This document shows, one piece after another, positions 1 through 5,657 of a stretch of DNA of 5,913 nucleotides. The DNA is taken from positions 1-5,913 of the forward strand of contig JAJZJJ010000221.1 of the NCBI GenBank assembly GCA_021810175.1. Reading direction: 5' to 3'. The position numbers and the translations under genes are program-made. The notes beneath the pieces were generated by a model. That model saw only the letters and a list, made by a program, of their open reading frames with translations, was not told the DNA's origin and searched no databases. This DNA is from Acidobacteriota bacterium. Its GTDB lineage: Bacteria; Acidobacteriota; Terriglobia; Terriglobales; Acidobacteriaceae. Position 1 is the stretch's first letter; each line of letters begins with the position of its first letter.

Positions 1-209
1 TGTGAGCTGTAGCGGGACGGTCCTGAAGGATCTTCGTCGCCGGTCATTGCGAAATACTCGGCGCGCATGGCAGCCAGCAGCAACGCCAGCGGGTCACGTA
101 CTCGCAGAGCTACGCCGCCCCCGCCCGGCATGGACAAGACAGCATCGCCCGCGCCGCGCCGCGCCTCAAGCTTTTTCAGACGTGCGTCAAAGTTGTGTGA
201 TCGAATCAT
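1..209 (-). CDS. Small hypothetical protein, C-terminus cut by window edge
   Basis: Open minus-strand frame from ATG at 209-207, running off the left edge after 69 codons. A GGAGGG ribosome binding site lies at 218-223, eight bases before the ATG, so this gene has its own start. The start overlaps the last 23 bases of the upstream HTH gene, which suggests translational coupling. The protein begins MIRSHNFDARLKKLEARRG, a short charged, coiled-coil-like segment, followed by a glycine stretch and an Ala/Leu-rich helix (DPLALLLAAMRAEYFAM, about residues 37-53). I do not recognise the family. As the last visible member of the leftward operon, next to a TerS-like gene, it is probably a phage- or satellite-type accessory protein; this is inferred from position only. 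Confidence 0.6.
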   Translation of the reverse strand, partial: MIRSHNFDARLKKLEARRGAGDAVLSMPGGGGVALRVRDPLALLLAAMRAEYFAMTGDEDPSGPSRYSS

Positions 210-593
210 CTGCCGTGCCCTCCAGTGCGGCAATGCGCCGCTCCAGGTTCTCGTGTTCGTCAGCCCGCAGCGCCAACTCCAGAAGCCCTCGCGCCGCCAT
301 TGCCCGCGCTCCTGGTGCCGCCTCAGCGTCCCCGGCCACCGCCGCCAATACGTCAACGGCCTTTGCCGACTCAGAGCGCAGCTTGCTTGTGGCCTGACGG
401 AGCATCCCCCCTTTGCTTCCTCGAACTGCCGGCGGAAACCTTCATGCTTCTGCCAGCGGAGCAAACTCCGTTCACTGACGCCGACTTGCTCCGCCGCCGC
501 GCGCAAGCTGGAAGTTGACAAAATGGCGATGATCGCCTGCTCGTGCAGTCGTGTCTTTCCGCGCTGGTGTCGGTTCCTGTCGTCTGCTGCCAT
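187..593 (-). CDS. HTH protein, small-terminase-like, with internal -1 frameshift
   Basis: Two frames together encode one sensible protein of about 135 aa. From ATG 593 (AAAGG eight bases upstream, 15 bases after the previous stop) the first frame gives MAADDRN..., then an HTH of the type LRAAAEQVGVSERSLLRWQ (about residues 34-52), then FRRQFEEAKG. The sequence A_AAG_GGG (408-414) follows. The natural continuation, MLRQATSKLRSESAKAVDVL, lies in the -1 frame from 405 and ends at 187 with an amphipathic helix and a leucine-rich tail (LERRIAALEG). HTH plus 'ARxLLELAL..E' helices is a layout I associate with small phage HTH or terminase small-subunit-like proteins; the function is inferred. The unshifted frame has no stop and runs as an Arg/Trp-rich sequence into the downstream gene, so it looks non-native. 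The shift may be a mutation, a sequencing error in the G6 run, or programmed. Confidence 0.6.
391..423 (-). other. Candidate -1 frameshift signal
   Basis: In the frame of the HTH gene, codons AAG GGG are preceded by A, giving the heptamer A_AAG_GGG (408-414), which fits the X_XXY_YYZ rule for simultaneous -1 slippage. An SD-like GAGGA lies about eight bases upstream (418-422). Eight bases downstream a stem can form: 391-399 pairs with 351-355 and 358-361 (nine pairs, a two-base bulge, a loop of about 29 bases). A slip here would join the two halves of the HTH protein. The same place is a homopolymer (G6), so an indel explains the data equally well. Confidence 0.35.
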
Positions 594-608
594 TGCGTCC
601 GCCTTTGC

Positions 609-806
609 TCACATCCTGCCAGCGTCCGCGTCGGATGCAACCCGATTAGCACGGATGCGGTGCAGGCATTCAATCGGCAGACGCTGCCGCAGATTCCGCC
701 CCGGCCAGTCCACCAGCGCCTCACCGCGCCTGGAGGTGAGAAAGATACCGATGCCCTCGTATTCGCAGCCTGAAATGTCTACGCGGTCACCTTGTCGAAA
801 TGTCAT
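609..806 (-). CDS. 65-aa SH3/KOW-like small protein
   Basis: ATG at 806-804 has a purine-rich binding site (AAGGAAGAG, five bases before the start). The protein begins MTFRQGDRVDISGCEYEG and continues IGIFLTSRRGEALVDWPG, then a basic RNLRQRLPIECLHRIR segment. 'GDRVxIxGxEYEGxGxFL' followed by 'ALVDWPG' resembles a small beta-barrel of the SH3/KOW kind that binds nucleic acid or protein; this is a fold guess from pattern, with no named family. The same frame stays open upstream to 1004, but that part reads as an overlap with the neighbouring ORFs and has no comparable start signal. The stop is 15 bases before the HTH gene, so the two are co-transcribed. Confidence 0.65.
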   Translation of the reverse strand: MTFRQGDRVDISGCEYEGIGIFLTSRRGEALVDWPGRNLRQRLPIECLHRIRANRVASDADAGRM

Positions 807-820
807 CGTGTCTCTTCCTT

Positions 821-880
821 TCATGCACTCACCTGCTCGGCAAGCAGAGATGCGGGGGTATTTCGATGCTGCATTTTCAT
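821..880 (-). CDS. 19-aa small ORF with strong ribosome binding site
   Basis: ATG at 880-878 is preceded by a perfect GGAGG (888-892) at seven bases, one of the best binding sites in the window. It encodes MKMQHRNTPASLLAEQVSA and stops with TGA at 821. Its start overlaps the TGA of the preceding 68-codon ORF as ATGA, and it ends 14 bases before the ATG of the 65-aa gene. It could be a real microprotein or a leader peptide whose translation opens the next gene. It is too short for family recognition. Confidence 0.4.
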   Translation of the reverse strand: MKMQHRNTPASLLAEQVSA

Positions 881-1083
881 ATAGTTGCCTCCGTGTTATG
901 TGAAAACTGCGGGGACTTTTGCGGGAACTGTGGGGCAATATCTCGCTTTCCGATGGCCCTCCCGCCTTTGCAGGGCTTCGCCCGCTGGCACCCTCCGACA
1001 GCACAATGCCAGTGCGGGAACGGATGCCGCCGGAAAGTCATCGAAGCGCCGTGAAGGGGGCAGCGCCAGCGGGAAGGGATCAT
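877..1083 (-). CDS. Possible 68-aa Cys/His-rich protein
   Basis: The ATG (1083-1081) overlaps the primase stop as ATGA, and the TGA (879-877) overlaps the next small ORF as ATGA, so both ends fit tight translational coupling. A G-rich stretch (GGGGGG, eight bases upstream) could act as ribosome binding site. The product has clustered metal-ligand-like residues: Cys8-x2-His11, His24, His26, Cys27-x4-Cys32 and Cys38, which could form a small zinc-binding fold. The C-terminal part (FPQKSPQF) is encoded by a repeated DNA motif at 905-935. Two other frames are also open here, and the DNA carries repeats, so this may instead be a non-coding origin-like region. I recognise no family. Confidence 0.4.
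   Translation of the reverse strand: MIPSRWRCPLHGASMTFRRHPFPHWHCAVGGCQRAKPCKGGRAIGKRDIAPQFPQKSPQFSHNTEATI
905..935 (+). repeat. Three imperfect ~10-bp G-rich units (repeat locus A)
   Basis: Three head-to-tail units can be read: AACTGCGGGG (905-914), ACTTTTGCGGG (915-925) and AACTGTGGGG (926-935). The first 20 bases from 906 reappear on the opposite strand at 5606-5625 with 18 of 20 identical. GCGGGAA is found again at 1014-1020 and 1069-1075. The locus lies just downstream of the primase gene, where iterons or arm-type sites would be plausible. Confidence 0.45.
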
Positions 1084-3263
1084 TGCAGCATCCCCCCATC
1101 GTCGCCCTCGGATGACGGGTTGTGACGGGTTGCCCCGTTATCACCGTTACGCGCGCGCGCGTGACGCGGATAATAGCCAGACCCGTCATCATCCGTCATT
1201 CGATCCTGAATCAGCCGGATTCCCTCGAATCCACGGCCCCGAGTCATCCGCTTCTGCTGGTAGCCCCGCGCCGTCAGATTCTCCGAGAATCGCTTCTGCG
1301 ACCCCACAAACTCGCCGTTGATTTCGGCCCATGACTTCCAATCGGAGAACAGCAAGGTAGCCGACTCCCACACCCCATCCTTCATTTCGGTGCGATCTTC
1401 CAGCCAGCGGGCAAGCGCATCTTCCGCGTTGAAGTAATCCTTTGTCGCCTCACAGACCGAAGCGGGAGCACTCAAACCCTCACGCTGCCAGGCGAGACAG
1501 CCATCAACAGCCCATGCGAGGATGCCGGGCCATTCGGCGCGAAGTTTCTCCGTCAGTTCGGCGTCACGTTCCGATGGCGGAATGGTCACCGTGAACGGCA
1601 GCAGATTGAAACGACGCCGCATCGCCTCATCCACGGTACGCAATCCGGGTTTGTGGTTTCCCGCGATCAGCAGCTTGAAAACCGGGGTGAACTCGAAGAA
1701 GTCCTGGCGCATATATCGCGCTGCGATCCGATCACCTCCGGTCAGCGCCTTCAGCTTCGATTCGGCCCAGCGCCTGCCATCCTCTGTTTCAACGGCGCAG
1801 ACGATACGCGCCCCCTGTAGCCCCGCCAGGTCTGTAGGGTGATTCTGGTTTTTCGAGTCGATGAACGTCTCTACCGGAGCGGTTCGCGCATAGCTGCCCA
1901 TCAGCCCGCAGATCGTATTCAGGAAGACTGATTTTCCATTTGCGCCGGTTCCATAGAGAAAAAACAGAGCGTGCTCGCGTGTCACACCAGTCAGAGCGTA
2001 GCCGCACATCCGCTGCATGAAAGCCTGCAATTCCGCATCCCCGGCAGTGATGCGGGCGAGGAATTGCAGCCAGGTAGAGCACCCCACGCCGGGAGCAACG
2101 GCGGTTGATTTTGTCTGGTAGTCTTCGCGTCTCCCCGCTCGCAGCTCTCCGGTTCGCAGATCAATGATTCCGCCTGGAGTGTTCAGCAGCCAAACATCGG
2201 CGTCCCATTGCTCAAGGCTTGCCGCGTGGCGGCGATCCGCGCGGGCCAGCCGCTCCACAGCCGCAACCGTTTGGGCAGACGCAATCCTCGTGGCGAGTCT
2301 TTCGTCCTCGCAGTCCGCGCTCTCTGCCCGGCAGACCTTGCGGGCCAGATCGTAGACACTTAGGGTGTCGTCACCCTTCCATACCGCACCGTTCCATGCG
2401 CTCCAGCGCCCCCATGCGGCTGTGTATCGCAGGTCTTCGCCGTAACGCTCGGTGAACTTCAGCGCCAGCGCATCATCGGCGTATTGAGCAGGCCGGGAGC
2501 CTTCCGCCTGGGATTCATCGTTCGGATACCGCGCGGGAATGTCGCGGGCGATGCTCCGCACCTTTTCATCCGGCAAGGGTGGGAAACACTTCGCCATGTT
2601 CTCAGCGATCAGCGCCGCCTCTATCGCCTCCGGCGTCATGCCCCGCCTGTGCATCGATCCGGCAAGGGATACAAGGCGATTCGTGCGCCCGCCTTTGCCG
2701 ATTGCCTCAGCCGTCACAGCGCCCCGCCCTGCTGCGCTTTGGCCCGCCTGTGCGCCCGCTGGCACGCGGGCGAGGATCAGGGCCAGCAGCCACGCCGGAC
2801 ACGCTGGAAGGGGCAAGGAATCGTCGGCGTAGTGATATTCATGGCCGGACGGATGGACGCTGGGCGGTATGACGATGTAGGAATCTCGCCCCCGCACGTC
2901 GATACCTTCGGCGGGGTAATTCGTTCCCGGCCTCACGTCCGCATCGGCGGGCCATGCGTACAGCAGTTGATACCCCCGCGATGTGACATTGCACAGCCCT
3001 TCGGGAACCGCGCCGTGCTCGTCTTCGAGCCTCTGCATCGCGTCTGGCTCATCCACATCGACGGCAAAGAAGCCGGAATCCGGCCCGCAGACTGCGCCCC
3101 AATTGCAGCCGGAATACTCCCGCTCCCATTCCTCAAGCTGTGCAGGGTCGGACGTGGCGCGATGCTGCCATTCCCCGAGATACGGCTTCTTGGACTTTGG
3201 CAGGAGAGGATGCAGCCGCCAGCCCCGGCGCGCAGCCGTCTGGATTTCGGGCCGGAGCGTCAC
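1080..3263 (-). CDS. P4/D5-family primase-polymerase with SF3 helicase
   Basis: Replication protein of the phage P4 alpha / poxvirus D5 kind: it primes DNA synthesis and unwinds DNA at the element's origin. Residues numbered from GTG 3263: the N-terminal prim-pol domain (about 10-165) has the metal-binding DVD (69-71) and IDVRGRDSYIVIPPS followed by HPSGH. A PriCT-1-like helical domain covers about 185-245 and a D5_N-like region about 265-420. The SF3 ATPase has Walker A GTGANGKS (438-445), acidic E492 in VETED, sensor asparagine N536 in IAGNHKP, and an arginine cluster RRRF (549-552). All key residues are present. I chose GTG 3263 because AGAAAGG lies six bases upstream; an earlier GTG at 3314 lacks a binding site (744 aa instead of 727). 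The last 45 or so residues are low-complexity and coded by a palindromic DNA element. Confidence 0.9.
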   Translation of the reverse strand: MTLRPEIQTAARRGWRLHPLLPKSKKPYLGEWQHRATSDPAQLEEWEREYSGCNWGAVCGPDSGFFAVDVDEPDAMQRLEDEHGAVPEGLCNVTSRGYQLLYAWPADADVRPGTNYPAEGIDVRGRDSYIVIPPSVHPSGHEYHYADDSLPLPACPAWLLALILARVPAGAQAGQSAAGRGAVTAEAIGKGGRTNRLVSLAGSMHRRGMTPEAIEAALIAENMAKCFPPLPDEKVRSIARDIPARYPNDESQAEGSRPAQYADDALALKFTERYGEDLRYTAAWGRWSAWNGAVWKGDDTLSVYDLARKVCRAESADCEDERLATRIASAQTVAAVERLARADRRHAASLEQWDADVWLLNTPGGIIDLRTGELRAGRREDYQTKSTAVAPGVGCSTWLQFLARITAGDAELQAFMQRMCGYALTGVTREHALFFLYGTGANGKSVFLNTICGLMGSYARTAPVETFIDSKNQNHPTDLAGLQGARIVCAVETEDGRRWAESKLKALTGGDRIAARYMRQDFFEFTPVFKLLIAGNHKPGLRTVDEAMRRRFNLLPFTVTIPPSERDAELTEKLRAEWPGILAWAVDGCLAWQREGLSAPASVCEATKDYFNAEDALARWLEDRTEMKDGVWESATLLFSDWKSWAEINGEFVGSQKRFSENLTARGYQQKRMTRGRGFEGIRLIQDRMTDDDGSGYYPRHARARNGDNGATRHNPSSEGDDGGMLQ
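1113..1198. repeat. 86-bp imperfect palindrome with TGACGG iterons and CG core
   Basis: The centre is the perfect palindrome ACGCGCGCGCGCGT (1149-1162), an alternating purine/pyrimidine run. The two 41-base arms align without gaps at about 29 of 41 positions. TGACGGGT occurs at 1113-1120 and 1123-1130, within an exact tandem TGACGGGTTG, and at mirror positions on the other strand at 1181-1188 (TGACGGGT) and 1191-1198 (TGACGGAT). It lies wholly inside the 3' end of the primase gene and encodes the low-complexity tail MTDDDGSGYYPRHARARNGD. Candidate origin or protein-binding cruciform; a large RNA hairpin is the alternative. Confidence 0.6.
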
Positions 3264-3344
3264 AGCGCGCCTTTCTGCCTGTGCGTCGGATAGGCGCAGA
3301 TAGTGAAACCGCACATTGCGGATGGGTTAGCAATTTCAGTCCGC

Positions 3345-3367
3345 GCGGGAACGGGGGAAACTGCGGG
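3345..3367 (+). repeat. Partial G-rich repeat (locus B)
   Basis: GCGGGAAC (3345-3352) and AAACTGCGGG (3358-3367) are both also found in locus A, in the other order. The site lies in the gap between the AlpA-like gene and the primase, so copies stand on both sides of the primase gene. Confidence 0.3.
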
Positions 3368-3375
3368 TATCAAGG

Positions 3376-3564
3376 TCACTGGCGCGGCTCCAGTGCAGGA
3401 ACCTCGGAACTTTCGATCAGCTTGTCGATAACCGATTCCTTGAACCTGATGTTGCGCCCCAGCTTCACATGGTCGATTTCTCTGCGCCAAACCTTCTGGC
3501 GGATTGTTGCGGGCTTCCAGCCCGTTACCCTGGCGACTTCATCCACCGTCAGCAATCGAGTCAC
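3376..3564 (-). CDS. AlpA/excisionase-like HTH protein
   Basis: A 62-residue MerR-type helix-turn-helix protein of the excisionase (HTH_17) kind. It reads LTVDEVARVTGWKPATIRQK, then a wing (REIDHVKLGRNIRFKESVIDKLI), which is the family pattern over nearly the whole protein. Such proteins bend or bind DNA at attachment sites to favour excision, or activate satellite and prophage promoters as AlpA does in P4-like elements. The start is GTG 3564, supported by AAAGGAG eight bases upstream. It is the first gene of the leftward operon and reads away from the divergent promoter. One arm of a 13-bp inverted repeat covers its first codons, so autoregulation is likely. Which role it has (Xis, activator, or both) cannot be told from sequence. 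Confidence 0.85.
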   Translation of the reverse strand: MTRLLTVDEVARVTGWKPATIRQKVWRREIDHVKLGRNIRFKESVIDKLIESSEVPALEPRQ

Positions 3565-3612
3565 AGGATGTACTCCTTTCGCCTCAAATTGTCTTGACAG
3601 TAACTCGATTGC
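3552..3612. promoter_or_regulatory. Inverted-repeat operator pair GTNACTCGATTGC
   Basis: GTAACTCGATTGC at 3600-3612 (plus strand) and GTGACTCGATTGC at 3564-3552 (minus strand) match at 12 of 13 positions. One arm sits between the -35 and -10 of the rightward promoter and just downstream of the leftward -10; the other covers the GTG start of the AlpA-like gene. This suits an operator pair bound by the AlpA-like or the zinc-finger protein. In the leftward mRNA the arms could also pair and hide the start codon. Confidence 0.5.
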
Positions 3613-3623
3613 ATTGATATATA
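3594..3623 (+). promoter_or_regulatory. Rightward promoter for zinc-finger protein and integrase
   Basis: A consensus -35 TTGACA (3594-3599) and -10 TATATA (3618-3623) are separated by 18 bases. Transcription would begin near 3630, only about seven bases before the ATG at 3637, so the mRNA would be almost leaderless. Confidence 0.65.
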
Positions 3624-3643
3624 CAGTACAACGTTTATGTCAA
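3616..3643 (-). promoter_or_regulatory. Leftward promoter for AlpA-like/primase operon
   Basis: On the minus strand a consensus TTGACA (3643-3638) is followed after 16 bases by TATATC (3621-3616). The -35 overlaps the start codon of the rightward gene and the -10 overlaps the rightward -10. The start would be near 3609, giving a leader of about 45 bases before GTG 3564. Confidence 0.55.
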
Positions 3644-4377
3644 CGCGCCGATTTCACGCTGAAAAGTACACGCTCCCGGTTGCAGCCGTCCTCACGGTTC
3701 GGGAGCAGTGGCGGCCATCCGTGAGCAGGTCGGATGATCCCGTCTTTTCATTCACACGCAGCCGCGACGCCGGGGATGCGCGCCACAGCGCAGACGCCTT
3801 TGACGTGCGCCGCGATTTCCTTTCGATCCGCTCGCCAGAAGATGCACTCTATTTCTTCGCTCGGTACGGGCCATTTCAATTCAAACCAAACAACACGTCT
3901 GCAACAAAGGAAAGCCTTGCGGTACGCGCGGAACCCATCGCCTGGAGCTGGCTGATGCAAACCCAGCAAGACTTTGCGGAATGTCTGTTGGCAGAAGGGA
4001 TTCCCGTTAAAAAAGCATGGCTGTACGAGTTTGTGTTCGCCCGCCCGCTGTCGCTGGACGTGCCTTTTCGCGCCGTTTCTCCCCAGCCGTCGAAACGCCA
4101 AGACCCCCCGCGCCTCACGGACAGCCTTGAGGATGCGGCAATCGCGCCATGCGCGGATGTGGTCGACGCACTCCGCGCCAGCGTCTTTCTCAGCCGCATG
4201 AGGGGGTTCCAATGGTCCCGATGTGCGCGGAGAGGATGCGAACAGTTATTCGAGCAAACAACGCGACGGCGAAAGCTCTATTGCACTCCCGAATGCGCGC
4301 ATCTTCAGGCGGTGAACGATTACAACGCCCGGAGGAAGACGGCGCCCGGCACAGAGAACCACAAGAAAGGAAGGTAA
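3637..4377 (+). CDS. CGNR-like zinc-finger protein, putative regulator
   Basis: A 246-residue protein with a C-terminal four-cysteine motif: Cys196-x4-Cys201, then LFEQTTRRRKLY, then Cys216-x3-Cys220, followed by the basic helix VNDYNARRK. This matches the general layout of CGNR zinc fingers, usually taken as DNA-binding, though the literal CGNR residues are absent (CAHL instead). The N-terminal part, including DFLSIRSPEDALYFFARYGP (60-79), may correspond to the sensor-like domain that precedes such fingers. ATG 3637 has no ribosome binding site; with the promoter just upstream the message may be nearly leaderless. GTG 3721 is a weaker alternative start. The gene ends two bases before the integrase start, so the two are coupled. 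It probably regulates the divergent promoters or assists the integrase; this is inferred from context. Confidence 0.7.
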   Translation: MSTRRFHAEKYTLPVAAVLTVREQWRPSVSRSDDPVFSFTRSRDAGDARHSADAFDVRRDFLSIRSPEDALYFFARYGPFQFKPNNTSATKESLAVRAEPIAWSWLMQTQQDFAECLLAEGIPVKKAWLYEFVFARPLSLDVPFRAVSPQPSKRQDPPRLTDSLEDAAIAPCADVVDALRASVFLSRMRGFQWSRCARRGCEQLFEQTTRRRKLYCTPECAHLQAVNDYNARRKTAPGTENHKKGR

Positions 4378-4379
4378 TC

Positions 4380-5657
4380 GTGAGTATCTATCGACCAAAA
4401 GGCAGCAAAGTATGGGTCATGGATTTCATGTTTCACTCGCAGCGCATCCGTGAATCAACGGGGATGACGAGCAAGACGCGGGCGAAGGAAGTCTATGAAA
4501 AGCGCAGGCAATCGTTAAAGGACGGTACCGCCGGAATCCGCCGCCAGTCTCGCCCGGACCTGCTCAACACCGCCGCTGCGGAATGGCAGCAATCGAAGCA
4601 ATTGAAGTGGTCCCCCAAAATGCGCGACATTGCAAAGTGTTCGCTGGCTCACTTGCTGCCCGTCATGGGCAAGCGGTTGCTTGTGGATATTGAGGCACGC
4701 GACGTTGCAAAGTATCAGGCCGCACGCCTTGCAGAGGGGGCAAGCAACCGCACGGTCAATATCGAAGTGGGTTTGCTGCGCCAGATCATGCGTAAGTATG
4801 GTGCCTGGGCGCGAATTCAGCCGGATGTAACGATGCTCCCTGAGCGGCAGGACGCCGGTTGCGCGCTCTCCGCCGAACAGGAGCACAGCTTGCTTCTGGA
4901 ATGTGGCCGGTCACCATCGCGCGCTCTGCTGCCCTTTGTAACGCTGGCGCTCGAAACCGGAGCACGGTATAACACGATTCGCACCCTGCAATGGGGCAAT
5001 ATCGACTTTGCGAATCGCTGCCTGAAGTTTGGCAAGGATAAGACAGCATCGGGAACCGGGCGCACCGTCCCCCTGAATCAGCGGGCGATTGAAACTCTGA
5101 AGTTTTGGGCGCAGGAATTCCCTACCCGCCACCCTTCGCATTACGTCTTCCCTTCCGAGTTGTACGGCCTGCATGGGAGCAAAGGAACCTTCGGCGGAAA
5201 GGTCCAGCGGTACGGATTCGACCCGGCAAAACCCATCGGTACGATTCAATCAGCCTGGGAGAGTGCAAAGAAACGCACGCAGCGCCACTGCCCCAACTGC
5301 AAGGAAGGGACTCTGGTGGACGCGGAGAAAAATGCGGCTGGGTACGTCTGCGAAGCCTGCCAATTCGAGACGCCGGAACTGCCGCGCGGATTGTCCGGCG
5401 TGAGATTTCACGATTGCAGACATACGGCTGTCAGCCGCATGATTTCGGCCCGTGTTCCCATACCCATGATTGCGAAGATCGTAGGGTGGTCCTCAAGCAC
5501 AATGGCGAAGATGGCCGCGCGGTATGGTCACTTCGGAATTGAAGAGCTACGCAGCGCAGTCGAGTCCATCAGTTCCGCCGCAAAAACGGAAATTGCTGGG
5601 GGGTACCCGCAAAATCCCCCGCAGTCGCACCCCTCCGGGGAGGGGAGAATCAACTAA
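4380..5657 (+). CDS. Tyrosine integrase with zinc-ribbon insertion
   Basis: A 425-residue phage-type tyrosine recombinase, expected to insert and excise the element at the adjacent tRNA. GTG 4380 has AAGGAAGG five bases upstream; the frame is open to 4149 but that part overlaps the preceding gene. An N-terminal arm-binding segment (1-55) and a core-binding SAM-like domain (about 60-145) precede the catalytic domain. Catalytic residues: R196 (TGARYNT), K221 (KDKTASG), H344 and R347 (HDCRH), W370 (VGW) and nucleophile Y382 (AARYGHF). Between the helix AWESAKKR and the HDCRH box sits an extra segment with CPNC (304-307) and CEAC (324-327), a zinc-ribbon-like insertion I do not associate with most family members. 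The last 20 residues are Gly/Pro-rich and coded by DNA full of inverted repeats next to the attachment site. Confidence 0.93.
   Translation: MSIYRPKGSKVWVMDFMFHSQRIRESTGMTSKTRAKEVYEKRRQSLKDGTAGIRRQSRPDLLNTAAAEWQQSKQLKWSPKMRDIAKCSLAHLLPVMGKRLLVDIEARDVAKYQAARLAEGASNRTVNIEVGLLRQIMRKYGAWARIQPDVTMLPERQDAGCALSAEQEHSLLLECGRSPSRALLPFVTLALETGARYNTIRTLQWGNIDFANRCLKFGKDKTASGTGRTVPLNQRAIETLKFWAQEFPTRHPSHYVFPSELYGLHGSKGTFGGKVQRYGFDPAKPIGTIQSAWESAKKRTQRHCPNCKEGTLVDAEKNAAGYVCEACQFETPELPRGLSGVRFHDCRHTAVSRMISARVPIPMIAKIVGWSSSTMAKMAARYGHFGIEELRSAVESISSAAKTEIAGGYPQNPPQSHPSGEGRIN
5606..5625 (-). repeat. 20-nt repeat, inverted copy of locus A (locus C)
   Basis: On the minus strand this reads ACTGCGGGGGATTTTGCGGG, identical at 18 of 20 positions to 906-925 on the plus strand. 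It lies in the integrase 3' end, about 50 bases from the tRNA. Directly beside it are GGGTACCC (5601-5608) and the hairpin CCCCTCCGGGGAGGGG (5630-5645). It could be an arm-type site for integrase or excisionase. Confidence 0.45.

Noticed and set aside
67..903. 278-codon plus-strand open frame
   Set aside because: Arg/Ser/Pro-rich low-meaning sequence, opposite the small leftward genes that have good binding sites and HTH or KOW-like patterns.
1..1000. Second attachment site (copy of the tRNA-Val 3' end)
   Set aside because: No match to GGTTCGAGTCC or its complement was found left of the integrase; the far end must lie outside the window.
807..1004. Upstream extension of the 65-aa gene to 131 aa
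   Set aside because: The extra part lacks a binding site, overlaps the coupled small ORFs, and the ATG at 806 has a clear one.
1113..1132. Tandem TGACGGGTTG as a CRISPR or satellite repeat
   Set aside because: Only two direct copies with no spacers; better explained as part of the palindromic element.
2484..3293. Long plus-strand open frame opposite the primase
   Set aside because: It is antisense to clear prim-pol motifs, has no recognisable domain, and long open shadows are common in GC-rich coding DNA.
3260..3490. 76-codon minus-strand ORF between the AlpA-like gene and the primase
   Set aside because: It overlaps the AlpA-like coding sequence out of frame and shows no start signal or domain.
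4149..4379. N-terminal extension of the integrase
   Set aside because: It overlaps the zinc-finger coding region in another frame, reads as nonsense, and GTG 4380 has a strong ribosome binding site.
5630..5645. CCCCTCCGGGGAGGGG hairpin as integrase terminator
   Set aside because: It lies inside the coding sequence before the stop and no T-run follows.
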